Assembly (NCBI RefSeq): GCF_026151205.1
Contig: NC_087072.1
Location: 9,297,669-9,361,668 of the forward strand
Source of the DNA: Bolinopsis microptera
Taxonomy: Eukaryota > Ctenophora > Tentaculata > Lobata > Bolinopsidae
Length of the DNA: 64,000 nucleotides
Direction: 5' to 3'
Part shown: piece by piece, positions 22,755-35,996 of the stretch
How the letters are laid out: each line of letters starts with the position of its first letter
Numbering within the stretch: position 1 is the stretch's first letter
Notes under the pieces: generated by a model
What the model was told of the DNA's origin: nothing
Databases searched by the model: none
What the model saw: only the letters and a program-made list of their open reading frames with translations
Translations under genes and position numbers: made by a program

Positions 22755-25438
22755 TTGTGCACATCCCAACAATTCACACTACAACTTACACTTAGACCTA
22801 CCTGACGAGACAAACGACTGTGTAATATTACACCCGCAAGTCTTTTTAATAAGATGTATATTCTCAATTCAGTCTCTCTGCCAAAATCATCAAAATTTTG
22901 ACGAATGAACGGAAATGAATTAATCCTTTATCCCGTGCCGATAGATAATAATAGTTATATTGTCGCCGCGCAACAGATCCTGGAATTTAGTTGATCAGGA
23001 GTGTTTCACAGTACTGAACTATTTATCTTGACAGTGTACACTGTTAGTGTAAGTGCAGTTACTTAGGGACAAGTTGGCGGGTTTGATTTGCACTTGAGCC
23101 GCTCTTTTGTTATGTGAGTACTACCTTCACTCCAAATATTATAATACTGTCATCATGTGACAGGAAGCTTGTAATTAGACGTCAAACAGGCCTTCAAATT
23201 ATCTACACTACTTGCTCCTTTATAATATCCACCGCACCGTCAAAGTGGCCTCTCCTTCAAATTATCTACACTTGCTGCCTTTCTTTCAAATAGACTAATC
23301 TCACTCCTTCATAATCTACCTCACTTGTCCCTTCTTAATATAAATCTGTTGCTCCTTGATAATATCTACACCTGTTATTGCTTCATAGTCTAAACCTATT
23401 GCTACTTCATTATGTGCACATCTTGCTCCTTCATAATCTAAGCCTCCTGATCTTTCATAAGTTTGCAGAATCTACACTAATTACCTTCTACACAACCGGC
23501 CCTCAACTCAGTGTTGCATAATAGCTGCTTAATGTTCACTTGTTACTGGAGATAGCTAGCTGATTCTGGGAATTTTCTATAATTGCAGCAATAAGAGACA
23601 AATAATCTTAAAATTTTCTTTACACTTAATCTATACGCACTCTCTATACAAGTGATAATTTTTACCAAATTTGGAAATTTGTGGGCAGCTAAGGTGAACC
23701 GAATTTGTTTTGACACGTGACAGTGATTCTGAGTTTGATCCTGAAAGCTGACAGCTTAATCAGGAGCAGAAAAGAAATGGTCCACCTCCCGGCTTCTTAC
23801 CTAAATCTGTCGGCTCCTCACTGAGCCAGTATCCAGATCTATTATATATACACACAAATGCAAAGTCACCTGACAACTATTGCCAGCAAAATCTTTCATT
23901 GTACAACAAAATAATCCTTTGTTCGCTGCATATTATCATGGACATTAATAATATAAAATGCCATCTGTCATGACCACATGACCACTCCACACGTGACAGC
24001 TGACCACGAGATCTGTCTCCACCTCAAACAATCCGCCAGATAAACATCACATTAGAAGTTTACAGCTCAGTAATTCTCAACTATGTGTCTCTTCATATAA
24101 TCGACCCCCAAATACATTCAGGCAGTGTAAATTTGGAAAGAAAAGCGATGTTAGTCCGTTTACTACACATCCTACGATCCGGGTGAGAGAGAAATAACAG
24201 CAAGGTCGGGCAGGTAGAGTGACTCACACTGCAAATTACCTGTAACCTCAGTTAGCAGAAAACTGATACAGTAAAGTTACACGACAATACAATAAAAGAT
24301 GTCTCCTGATTCAGAAACTGCACCCGACCCCGGTCTGCGTCTGGTCCAGGTCGGCTCTTAATTTACACTCAGACTAGTTACCATGTGATTGTTCGTGGTG
24401 TTTCTTCTAATTTGAGTGGTACCTTCTAGTGTCTAGATCTGCTGCAAAATGTGGCCAATCTCCTTAAGAAGGTATAAAACTAGAGATCGTCCCACGTGTG
24501 TCCATGTGAAACACAGCCGGGGATCTTTTTCAGAGACACACAATATTAGTGATATTCAACATAATGACTGCATATTATGCTACATTATGATAACCCGCGA
24601 TAACACAAAGCGCTCCTTGTGTTACACGTTAACCGATGTTAGTTATAAATAGAGTATCAGTAGCTCAGGACACTTCATTTTCAGTATTTTATTAGCCACA
24701 TGGGGTGCTGACTATATAGGTAATTTACTGTTCAAATTGCCACTAATTTTCAAAGCATTGCACCGACTTCGTGCGAATGTTCTGGGTCAACTTGTCTACT
24801 TGAATAAAGTTAATATATTTAAGAGACTACATAAGGATCTCTAAGGAGACACAAGAGAGGTGTTAAGGGCACCACATTTTCACCGCATCACATAACGCGA
24901 CGGTTCAATGACCACCTCACTAAATCAATGATGTTCCAGGAGGAAGACGACATCTCTGTTACAGTTGATTATTATCATATTATAATATTGTGTGTAAGAC
25001 TTGTGTAAGCTGATGCTACAATTACTCGGAGCCGTGTTCCTTAACTTTCATGACAAACTAGCTAACACACACTCTGAGATTATAAGTGAGACAGGTCAGT
25101 TGGAAAGTTCTAGAACTTTACAAAGGCGGAGTGTAATTTAGTCTCCACGTTAGAAAGCAGCTCAACATCTGTACATGTAGTGCACATCGTTTACACGATC
25201 TAGAATACTGTGGATATTCAACTTGTTTCTTCGTTCTTCGAAAGTAGGTTTAAATAAATTCTATTGAGCTCTAGTTTCAGTCCGGATACTTGTGGAAGGC
25301 ATGTTCCTGCAGCTCAAACTTGCAACCAGCACTGCGGCATACCAGCAATTATTCAACATATTCAACAGGCCGAGTTACATATTTGCCACGTGTAATGGTA
25401 ATTACACAAACACACACGCTGCACACTATAACTAAACA

Positions 25439-25722
<284 letters not shown>

Positions 25723-26780
25723 TCAGGGACCTTGCCCCCATTCACCACACTGCACCGGATATACCCTTACCAGTTAGTTACCATTATCTTAGTAAAAGAC
25801 ACTTCACTTTTTAGCCATTATAATACCCCGTTAGCACTTGTACACATTATATAGCTATAATATTATAGAGATTACATTACTAGCGTCAACTCGTGGCCCT
25901 CCCTAACCCTCTCAGTGGGGCGCTATATGTACGTTATGCTCCCTAATCAAACCTTTCACCTTACTTCAATGTTTAGCGCAATGTTTATTTTTATATTTTC
26001 ACCAGATTTGATGTGGTTATTGTCGATATAATAACGTGACGAGGCATTATTTTACGCAACATTCTTATGATAAGCACACACACACAGTACACACACACAC
26101 TTACGTCACAAAGTCAGCTGGACAGTGAACACACAAGTCTCACACCACAAGTCACACCACTTCTCTTACTTTCGTCACTTTCGGGTTAAATCATCACATT
26201 CCTCCGGGACGTTTAATTGTATGATAACTTGATAAGACAAGGTTGAACGTCAGGAATAAGGTTCATATTAAAATAAAATCATGTTTTTTACACGATATTA
26301 TAAGTGGAAATCAAACAACAGAATATTCCTGAACAATATTGAAGTCGGAAACGTCTAAAACTTGCCAAGGCATATTTCATTTCCCTTAGACGTTTGTTTC
26401 AAATAAATAGAGACTGTGCATCATTTGATAACTGATTGTTAAAGATATTTTAAGTTTAAATATTTCACCTATTAGCAAAACATTTCAGGCTGGAATCAGC
26501 TCCGATAATCAGGTTGGTTAAAATTAAATGCTCATTAAGTTCAAGACAACTCGAATAAAAGGTTCTTAAAGATATATCATACTTTAAAGAGGAAACCTTA
26601 TTATAAGTCTCAGAACTCACGCGTTAAGACGAAAAATTAATGAAACTCTGATCACATTATCGTTATGAATTGAAATTGTAAAAACCGGCTCTGCCATAAA
26701 ACTATCAGATACGATAAAAATCGGTTTACAATATGGACATACAGTATCACAAATAAGAGTCAATGCCAGATGACTGGGGC

Positions 26781-28058
26781 TTAATATGGTTTGTACGTAC
26801 TGTTACTTCTGTTTTGCTTCACTGGGCCGTATTGGCTGCCGTATGCTTGAGCTTGGGGATATGCGTAACCTGGATAAGCGTAACCTGGATATGCTGGATA
26901 GCCGTATCCGGGGTAGGCGCCGTATGCACCGTATGCACCATAGTACTGTTCATAACCACTGTATCCGTATGCTCCGTAGCCGGCATATGCACCAGCTGCT
27001 GAAGCATCATATTGTCCCTGACCTCCATAATTGTTGCTGTTGTGGTAGTTATGTTGTCTGTTCGAGTTGTACTGTGCTGACCTTGCTTTGATCTTCTTCT
27101 GAACAGGGTGATCCTCATCGAACTTCTTCTTGCAGTCTACAGTGTGCCCTTCTATCGTGTGGACTACACTGTTGGGAGGAATCTTGCCTTCCGTGATCTT
27201 CTCAACTGAATCTGAGCTTTCAAACAAGATGAAACAGAAAGCTTTCCTTGTGTTCGTCATTTTGTTGACAATGAACTGGAAGTTTTGGATCTTACCGTAT
27301 TTCTCGAAGTAAACACGGAGTTGTTCCTCTGAAAGTGCGGCTGGAAGACCTCCAACGAAGAGTTTGTTTGTTTTCATTTTCTCGGAAGAAGGCATTGCTT
27401 TCGTTAGCTTGGCTACAGAACCGTCAATCTCGTGTTCTGATTGCTCCAAGGCTTTTGCAATGTTGGCGGTATCAGAGAAGATGATGAAGGCGAATCCTGT
27501 GGACTTGCCTTCCCCGTCTTTTTTCAGCTTCGCAATCCTGACCTCACCAAACTTGCTGAAATACTCCTTCAGTGTATCCTCAGATGTGGTCTCAGCTAAG
27601 TTTTGTACAAGAACTTTAGGGCTGTCTATCTCATCAGGAAGTTCGCTGTCAAGGTCTTCTATCATAGCTCTGGTCTCGGGATCTACTTCAGGGACAGATT
27701 CCACAGCCATTGGTGCTGGTTCTTCCTTGCCTGGTTCCTCAGGTCCAGCGACAGGTTTCTCTGGTCCAGATACATAGGTAGTTTCCTCGCACTGCACAGG
27801 TGCTTCAGTTGCTGGCTGTTCGGATTCCATCTCTTGCTCTGGCTCGGTGCCAGGAGGTGCTACATCATCTGTCACTACAACTGAGGCCTCTTCTGGTTCA
27901 GCCTCTTCTGGTTCGGCTACTTCTGGTTCTTCTTCCATTACCTCCTCTTCAGCTTGAGGTTCAGGCTCTGCTGGAGTTTCCTCTGCTGGTGCTGCTTCCT
28001 CTGCTGGTGTCTCCATGGTCTCCGGGACTACTTCTTGAGGAGCTTCTGTGTCAGACAT
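26781..28058 (-). CDS. hnRNP D/AB-type two-RRM protein, array gene 2 (acidic N-terminus)
   Basis: 425 aa, single coding exon. Residues 1-145 are strongly acidic and Pro/Ala-rich (repeats of PAEE/EEPE). RRM1 is about 148-222 (RNP2 KVLVQNL, RNP1 STGFAFIIF) and RRM2 about 232-311 (RNP2 KLFVGGL, RNP1 RKAFCFILF). DCKKKFDEDHPVQKKIK follows. The tail is Tyr/Gly/Ala/Pro-rich and prion-like (units such as YGAYGAYPGYGYPAYPGYA) and ends STYKPY, the same YKPY terminus as human hnRNPD/hnRNPAB, where it is part of the transportin-binding PY-NLS. An acceptor-like TATTATCTCAG lies 6 nt before the ATG. The layout (acidic N-terminus, tandem RRMs, Gly/Tyr tail, YKPY) is closest of the four to canonical hnRNPAB/D. 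Confidence 0.93.
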   Translation of the reverse strand: MSDTEAPQEVVPETMETPAEEAAPAEETPAEPEPQAEEEVMEEEPEVAEPEEAEPEEASVVVTDDVAPPGTEPEQEMESEQPATEAPVQCEETTYVSGPEKPVAGPEEPGKEEPAPMAVESVPEVDPETRAMIEDLDSELPDEIDSPKVLVQNLAETTSEDTLKEYFSKFGEVRIAKLKKDGEGKSTGFAFIIFSDTANIAKALEQSEHEIDGSVAKLTKAMPSSEKMKTNKLFVGGLPAALSEEQLRVYFEKYGKIQNFQFIVNKMTNTRKAFCFILFESSDSVEKITEGKIPPNSVVHTIEGHTVDCKKKFDEDHPVQKKIKARSAQYNSNRQHNYHNSNNYGGQGQYDASAAGAYAGYGAYGYSGYEQYYGAYGAYGAYPGYGYPAYPGYAYPGYAYPQAQAYGSQYGPVKQNRSNSTYKPY

Positions 28059-31000
28059 AACAATCTGAGATAATAGTCGTTACAATGAAATATAAGAAGC
28101 TTGGAAGGGCACTATGAATATGCATTTTGTTACTTATCCAATTATCAGATTTTGAGTGCCTTGGCCTCAAAACGATAAAAATCTATGCGGTTTTTACAGA
28201 TCATAGTGTCCCACCAAATTTTACAAAATATTTATTTTATCGATCATTATATAAAACAAGAATTTTCCGAAAACCAAAAGTCTAAAAATCAATTAAAAAG
28301 TGTGAAATGGAATTAAAGATGTGGAAACTTGAAAAGTTTGAAAAGATGATCTGAAAGTTCGCTATTAAACTGAAAGCTGCTGAAAATGAAACTTATGTTA
28401 CCCAACGCACGAACCTTACACTTCTCTGAGAGCTTCCCACCAATAAGGGTTTATATTTTCATTATAATATACCAGCACTGTAATCAGAGATGGAATTTTG
28501 TCAAAATAGGCCCTGGCCTTAGCTCGGGGGCCTTTTTTCGTAGGAAGATAATGCAAAAAAAGCATCTAAGTTGCATACTGGGCGCTACTATGAAACTGTT
28601 TGATTTTTAGAATCACTTGAAAAACTTCTGCTATCAAAACGATGCTCCAATATAGAACTATTGTTCAAAGTTTTAATCGTTGCACTTTATGCACGTGATA
28701 TTGGTTGGCGGGCGTGTACTTTTTTGGGCAAAATTTGAGATTTCTGACTTGATCAGTTATTATTGCTGAGGGGAGATTGTTAGTTTATCGAAATTGAAAA
28801 GCAATCATGTCAAGCTCATTCTTTGGAAACGTGTTGAAAGTTGAAATACCATAGATTATTCAAAGAAATAACTCTGCCACTTATTATTCTAATTGAAAGT
28901 TTAGAAAAAAAGGCTTGGGCAGAGTCGAAAAGGTAGATATGCCGATACAGACATATTACTTACGTTGATCTACCTTTTGTGCGGTTTAGAGGCCCCGGAT
29001 TCACCTTAAAATGGGTCTAATTAATTGGTTGTACTGATCGTTACATTGATAGAGCAAAAAAGGTCGAAAAGTTGGAAACGAAATGATTCGGGAAATAAAA
29101 GGAAACTGGGAAAATTGGTTTAAAGTGCCACAAAGTGTGGAAAAGATCAGAAAAGCATTCCTTAACGCTTTATACCATGACGTAGTGTTGCAAGGTCATG
29201 GAGATTGGCTGGATCAGGTCAACCTGTAAGATAGGTCATATACTCATACTATGACTGCTACCGCTCTTTCAAATTCCAGGACTGTTCTGACTAGAAGAAC
29301 TTCGATGCAAAATTCATCCGAATGGAAGTGTAGCCGAATGTCAAATCATGGGATGAAATGTAAAATGCGGCATGCAAAAAATTTAATAATGTTTATGATG
29401 TCTGAAATAATAATCGTTCGTTAACATGATAACGATAGCTTGTATTTACATGTTTAGTATCATGCATGCATGGCTCTGCGAATAGGATGGCAAGCATCAA
29501 AGGATTTTATTTGTAAACCAACATGTTAACTGAGGTTAATAAGAGTAACTATTACATGGTGAATGAGGAATAGGACACAATTTGAAGTGGTTAGAAGTCT
29601 CAACTTGAGCAGCACTAAACATGCCATCTTTAACAATAAAATTCAACACGCGTTTACGTTAGCAAGGTGAATATATTATTGTGGGGCACATTAAGACAGC
29701 GACGTCGGATGAATCTAGGTAAAAACTTGGTCAGGAATGAAATGTGAGGAGTAAAATTGTCGGCCAACGCCCAACATTGTACAGAAGAGGGACCCGTAAT
29801 ATCTGTCTTGCAATGATGTTCATGAGCGTTTAAATGGGTGGTTTAATGACAGGACTTATGCAACCACAATCTTTTCAATCACACACAGTATTAAATGTAG
29901 ATAATTTGATTGCTGTTTATAAGACACCATATAATGCAAAACATCTGGCCACAATTCATATGGACAAATATGTCATAGAATTCTTTTAACAGGTCATGTG
30001 AAATGAAACAAGATGCAAAAACAACGTCAAACATAACAGCTACATGGCCATAATTTAATTTAATTTGTTTTGCCAAAATCAGGTTATGAAAAGTTGTTGC
30101 ATCTCGACATTTAATATGAATCTTACAAAGAGTGCTGTTTGGTGATTTGCAAACAATCTCAGGAAACATGTAAGGTTGCACATATGTGTAAGGTTGCACA
30201 TATAATGTGTAAATTAAGAGAAAGAGATGATGCACATTCAAATTTAGTAAAACAAGATACTCCTTAAGATAAAGAACACACAAATAATATATAAGCAGGT
30301 TGGTTGCTGTTATTGTAAGATACGTGCAGTGCAGTGCAGTGCTAGATAATTTAAATGGGTGATACTCTGAGTGAGTGATGTCAACTGAGAGATTAATAAA
30401 GGAGAAGCAGTCATACGCGGGAAATGTATAAATATAGAGTACATAGTATTATTGAACTTTATAAAATATAATAACAAGATAATAACTGATATTAGCCCAA
30501 CTAGAAATTAGCACAATTATGCATAAGTAAGCATAATTATACATAAGAAGCACGTTTTTGCTACGTGGCTAAACTTCAGTATACTGAAAGAGGAAAACAG
30601 ACATGTTACCTCTGGAAATTTTACCTCTCGACGACATTTAAGCTTATTATTGATATCCGAGTTCAGCTCTATTGCGGTAAACACTTGACAATACAAAGGG
30701 TACGGTTTCAAGTTGGGGTAAGAAATCGTGCACAATCAAATTCATAATCACATATTTTTAGTTGAAAAGTTTTTATGGCCCAGAATAATGTCAATTTGCG
30801 CAAACAAGATCACATCTTTTGAGATTGAGAAACAAATTTTTAAGTGGGAGTAATTACTTCCAACCATAAAAGTCATAAACGTATGACATAACCTTTTAAA
30901 ATGCCATGAATTACATAAATTTAATACTTTAAATTTAAAACCTTTGAATATAAAGCATAACACACGTGTGACACTACACACATCTTATCATATCATGTGA

Positions 31001-31965
31001 ACCAGTCACAATAATTCGAAATGTTCATATTATATAGTCCATACAGTAATTACTCAAAATAATTATAAAATACGATCAAAAACTAAAATTATAAAATCCT
31101 AAGAAATCTAAAGATCTCTAGTCTCTATAATCTAAATTATACTGCTACCCAACACACTTAATATATACGCTTGATTAACGGCATTATCGCTAATCATAGA
31201 AAAACTGCAACTATAATAAACTTTAATTCAATATAACCGCGGGCATTAGTGAATTGTGGGCATCATCTTCAGGGAACAAATACCTATATGTAGCTTATTT
31301 CTTATATAATATATATCGTGCAGTCTTCAAATATATAGATACAAAATCTCTGATTCGAATTCAAAAGTATGCCATGAAGAACAATTAACCAGTAAGTAGG
31401 ATATGTCCAGATACGTTGAATGAGAGTCATCCTTATCAATATAACGAGTTTTAAATGCAACTTCTTATCTCGGGAGCACCACAATACCGTACAATGTTAT
31501 GAACGATCCAGATCTGTCAAAATATACGTATATATACTATCATGCAACCAACAACTATCAAGTACATAATATTTGCAACAACAAATTATCAAATACACTT
31601 ATTTTAACAATCCAATGACATTGAAAATATTACAACGCAATTACTCAAACAATTATTATACTTCTCGAATAACAACACAATATTAAACATACAGATAAAT
31701 GTATACCATTCCAATTATGCACTATATTATATACCTTTACATGGTACATAGGGCCACGCTACTCTGACAAACAATCAATAGAAGAAACAAGCCTAACAAC
31801 ATGTGTGACGACAGGGTTTATAGTGGGGAAAAGAGAGCTAACAAAAGGTATCACCCATGCGTTACCACCAGTCTCAATAAAACACTTGATCACCCTTCAT
31901 CACAGCTGGACAAGGTGGTAACACCATGAGCTCCATCTCTCGCTCCCTCTCTGTCTCTCTTATGT
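28059..31965. other. Intergenic between array genes 2 and 3
   Basis: About 3.9 kb, AT-rich, no supportable gene. The only structure noted is a short tandem duplication near 30170-30210 (AAGGTTGCACATAT repeated). Confidence 0.5.
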
Positions 31966-33057
31966 TCAGTTATAGTTACTATTATTAGTGCTATTTTTGT
32001 TACCACGGCTGTTACCTCTGCTACCACCATTAGCTGTTTTACCCATGTTTCCGTTGTTATAGTAACCATTGTACGCATTGTTGTACTCTTCGTAACCGTT
32101 GTAATACATGTCCCTGTGAGGTGGACCGCCGTAGTGACCGCCGTAGTGACCGCCGTAGTGACCGTATCCGTAGTATGGACCTCCGTAGTTGCTGTTGTAA
32201 TCATACGCATTGTTCCCGTAGTTGTTGCCATGGTTACCGTAATAGTCCCATCCTTTCTTCTGGCGTTCTATTGCTTTAATCTTGCGCTGTATAGGATGAC
32301 TGTCGTCGAACTTTTTCTTGCACTCTATTTCGAATGATTGAATAGTGTGACGAGTGCTCTCAGGAGGAACCTTAGATTCTGTTATTTTCTCTACAGCGTC
32401 ACTGAACTTGAACTGAATGAAACAGAAACTCTTCCGTTCACGGGTTTGCTTGTTGAATACAAATTGAATCTCTTCGATTTCACCAAACTCAGAGAAATAG
32501 TCTCTCAGATGTTCTTCCGTAAGTTCGGATGGAAGTTTCCCAATGAATATTTTGTTAGTTTGCATTTTCTCTGATCTAGTTCTAGCTTTTTCTACTGTCA
32601 CTCTACGGTTGTCAATAGAGTGGTCCTGCTCATTTAAAACGTGAGCTAGGGCGTCTTCGGTTTTGAAGATGATAAACGCAAAACCTCTGGAAGTACCATC
32701 AGGATATCGCTTCAAGTCCAACTTTTCAATTTCTCCAAATTTGGAGAAATATTCATGCACCGTCTCTTCGGTGGAGCCAAAGGAAAGCTGGAGAACAATT
32801 ATTTTTGTAGCCTCGTTCTCGTCAGAGTGATCTGGTACAGATGATTGCCTGTCAGAATGATCTGGAATAGAAGATTGTCTTTCAGAATTATCTGGGATAG
32901 AAGATTCTCTCTCATCGTTATCGGGAACAGGAGACTGTCTGTCAGGGTTATTAGGGATAGAAGATTGTTTAACTAAAGGTTCTTCCTCTTCTACCTGCTC
33001 TTCTTCTGATGGAGTATTCTGGGGTGGAGGCGATGGTGACAAGGTTTCTTCTGCCAT
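31966..33057 (-). CDS. hnRNP D/AB-type two-RRM protein, array gene 3 (decapeptide repeats)
   Basis: 363 aa, single coding exon. Residues 31-80 are five imperfect 10-residue repeats of the form QSSIPDNSER. RRM1 is about 85-160 (RNP2 KIIVLQL, RNP1 SRGFAFIIF) and RRM2 about 168-248 (RNP2 KIFIGKL, RNP1 RKSFCFIQF). The family stretch ECKKKFDDSHPIQRKIK follows. The tail is Asn/Tyr/Gly-rich (GHYGGHYGGHYGG and NNAYNGYYNN phrases), and then Asn/Ser-rich, ending NSNYN. Unlike its three paralogues it lacks the terminal PY motif, so import by the transportin PY-NLS route may be lost or altered. A TATTCTCTAG acceptor lies 7 nt before the ATG. Same strand and layout as its neighbours. Confidence 0.92.
   Translation of the reverse strand: MAEETLSPSPPPQNTPSEEEQVEEEEPLVKQSSIPNNPDRQSPVPDNDERESSIPDNSERQSSIPDHSDRQSSVPDHSDENEATKIIVLQLSFGSTEETVHEYFSKFGEIEKLDLKRYPDGTSRGFAFIIFKTEDALAHVLNEQDHSIDNRRVTVEKARTRSEKMQTNKIFIGKLPSELTEEHLRDYFSEFGEIEEIQFVFNKQTRERKSFCFIQFKFSDAVEKITESKVPPESTRHTIQSFEIECKKKFDDSHPIQRKIKAIERQKKGWDYYGNHGNNYGNNAYDYNSNYGGPYYGYGHYGGHYGGHYGGPPHRDMYYNGYEEYNNAYNGYYNNGNMGKTANGGSRGNSRGNKNSTNNSNYN
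32818..32967 (-). repeat. Five 30-bp in-frame repeats (decapeptide) in array gene 3
   Basis: Coding minisatellite. Units read QSSIPNNPDR, QSPVPDNDER, ESSIPDNSER, QSSIPDHSDR and QSSVPDHSDE. Ser/Pro/Asp-rich and likely disordered; absent from the other three paralogues. Confidence 0.9.
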
Positions 33058-35996
33058 GAGGAATCTAGAGAATATTTGTGATGTTAAGCATTTTCAATGT
33101 TGGAGCTTTAGTCATAAATAAATTCCGTAAGTGAGCCATTTCGTTATCAATAATGGGAATTTAGTTATATTGTTTATTGAGATTTAAACTTAAATTGTGT
33201 AATATTTGTACTTTTGAAATTCAAACTTTTGTCAACTTTGTCAAGGCAAATAAAACAAAACGGATAAAAGAAGTGCCTTCAGGCCATAATTCTTTACAGA
33301 TCCACACAAAATCCATCAGCAAAATAATCCATTCAGTAAATATACAAAATGTTAGCCCTTCCACGCTACATGAAAAAAGTTATTATTGTTAAGTGTACAT
33401 AGCAGCACTTATCGGATGACAGCTTAATTATTTTGATAGATTATTCCCACTTAATAATTTAATAACCTTCAAAAGCATACATTTAAACTAACATCCGCTA
33501 CGTTATAACATAACAATTAAATCAAATTGTCTTTTAGAATAGTTGTTGATCGTTAATATCTAAGCTGATTGCTGAATTAAACCTGAAGACGTGGGGACCA
33601 TGACACTTCATGTCAACTGTCCTGGTCAATGTGACCATATCTCAAGCAAAACGTAATGCAATGCAATGTCAAAGCGATTAACATGTTGGACATGAATTTC
33701 ACCAATCTCAAATCAACCAAAATTATATGCTTTAAAAACAGCAAGCACTTGTAAACGAGCTTGCTGGAGCCTTCAATGAGTAAAGTAGAAGTGGACTATT
33801 ATCGAAATCCTTAATATATCGATCGAAATGATAGATCTTATCAACTCCATGTAGTCTACAAATAAGTTATAATAGAGTAAATTATACTTTATAAATCCAA
33901 TAAATTAGCTTTACTCTCGGAACTGTACATTCTCCTTCCCATTCGAAAATCCACTGTGTTTGTAATCCAAACATATAAAATTATAAAGTTTACAACTCCG
34001 TTCCTGCAATTTAAAAACAAATTAGGCAGGAGTTATCCAACATATGAGGCGGCATGATGGCTCAAAATGAGTCAAAGATACCTGCCAGAGATTTGCTCAA
34101 GTTTAAATATCACATTTTGAAATTGAAGCACCCATTGAAAGTGACATGTGTAGCTTATTCAAATTAATATAACAATAAGTATCCATAGCTTATCAATCAA
34201 CCGATTTCTAAACTTTGCCCTATTGCCTCGTAGAGTTTAAGATATTTACTACATAACCAACCATGGACATGATAAGGAATCGATGTGATGATGCGGATAG
34301 TGGCCCAAATTTGGGTACCAAATACATTAAATCAACATATCATCAAAATAATTTGAAATCATACAAATTTCGTCCTCAAAAATAAGGCATAAGGGCAACT
34401 TTCACAGTTCCATTCCATCAAACAATAAAGCAAGTCTCCGAATGTAAACATCACCGTGTGACATGCACAACATAGCAACTGCAATAACTTTTAACGCAGA
34501 GCATACATATCTGCCCTAACTATACGTGGCTAGCCACCCTAGTCAAACTAACGATGTCTCGTCCTAGAGGTTGACTATATCCTGGGGTAATTTGCGACCT
34601 TTTTCCGATATAATTAATTAATAAATTAACTAATTATATAAAAGTTCCCAGATAATATGCACTTTGTGCACACAAACCAATTAGGGCAGATTAAGTAATT
34701 TTCCCTCCTATCAATATGACAGCTGGAATAAGATCTGACGCATTAATAATTTAGAACCTAACTTATTATATAAAAACAAACTAGTAGTGAGAAGAGTTAT
34801 GGAATTATACAAGCTCACTACATATTGTGCTGTGAGGTTGAGAGCCGCAGACGACTCACAAGCGCAACAACAATGTACTGTTATCAATTTGACACCACAT
34901 AACAACACTGTAAGTATAAATAATTAAAATAGCTGTCCACGACTTTGTTATAAGATTCAGAAGGAATAATTCTAACTAAATAATAACTAAATTTTAAAAG
35001 TCCCGGTGGAAATCAAGAACAAAATGTAGACTAGTATAGTAGTTCTGCTCTGTGTCTTGGCGTATGTATTTACGAACGGTTAACCTCCATCTCCTTATAA
35101 TAATATAATAGACAAAAAACTAAAAATACAGTCTATAATATAAAGAACTAAAAAGTAACAAACTCAGGAAAATAGGTCTAGAAATGCGTTAACTACAGGC
35201 GTACTCCGTATTTATAACATTCAACAAAATCATAACTGTCAGAATTGCAATAGAGTTTGCACTTGAGGAAGAGCTTTAACTAATTGAAATTTTCAGGCTG
35301 AACATGGAATGCAGAGCAGTATTTAGCAGAGCAGTATTTAGCAGAGCAGTATTAGCAAATGATATGCTTGAATTATCAATTCTTGCAACACAAGACAAGA
35401 TGTAAACTTTGATCATATGAATTAACTTTATAAGCGATGAAATTTTCTCAAACTAACAACTTAGAGCTATCCCCAACATGCTTCCATGAAATTCTACAAC
35501 AAACTTTCAAAAACCTCTGTTCGGAATAGTCACTTGATGAAGAATTTTGGAACTACTTTGCAAGATAAATAAATGTTGCATGTACAACATGTAGCTCATA
35601 GCTCAACTTTGTAAATATGTACCTTGTGAAATTGTAGCTAAATATCTAAATCTGTCAAACCACAACGTTACTAACCGCTACAAGCCAGAGCAACATTACC
35701 AATACAGGAACTTTCTTGATTCACCTCGAAAACCGTGCTGGAATTCGGGCAAATGTAGACCAGTTGCAGTATCGACTTTTTGCCTGAATATTTTCTCCAA
35801 ATCCTCCATCAAATCATTCTTTTCAACAAACAATCTAAGCCCATGGGGTGAGAGTCCATGGGGCAAACACTGACAAACTGACTGCTGTGCGCAGCATCCC
35901 CTTCAAGTTCAATTGCAAAAAATAAACTTGACGACAATTTGTGCTATCCTGCAGCTACCAAAGCGATCATCACTGGCCACCTTGTCATTCATTCGA
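33058..35996. other. Intergenic between array genes 3 and 4
   Basis: About 2.9 kb, AT-rich, no supportable gene. It contains three tandem copies of a roughly 15-bp unit GCAGAGCAGTATTTA near 35313-35352. Confidence 0.5.

Noticed and set aside
31890-32231. Thr/Val-rich frame overlapping array gene 3
   Set aside because: Shadow frame of the Gly/Asn/Tyr-rich coding sequence.
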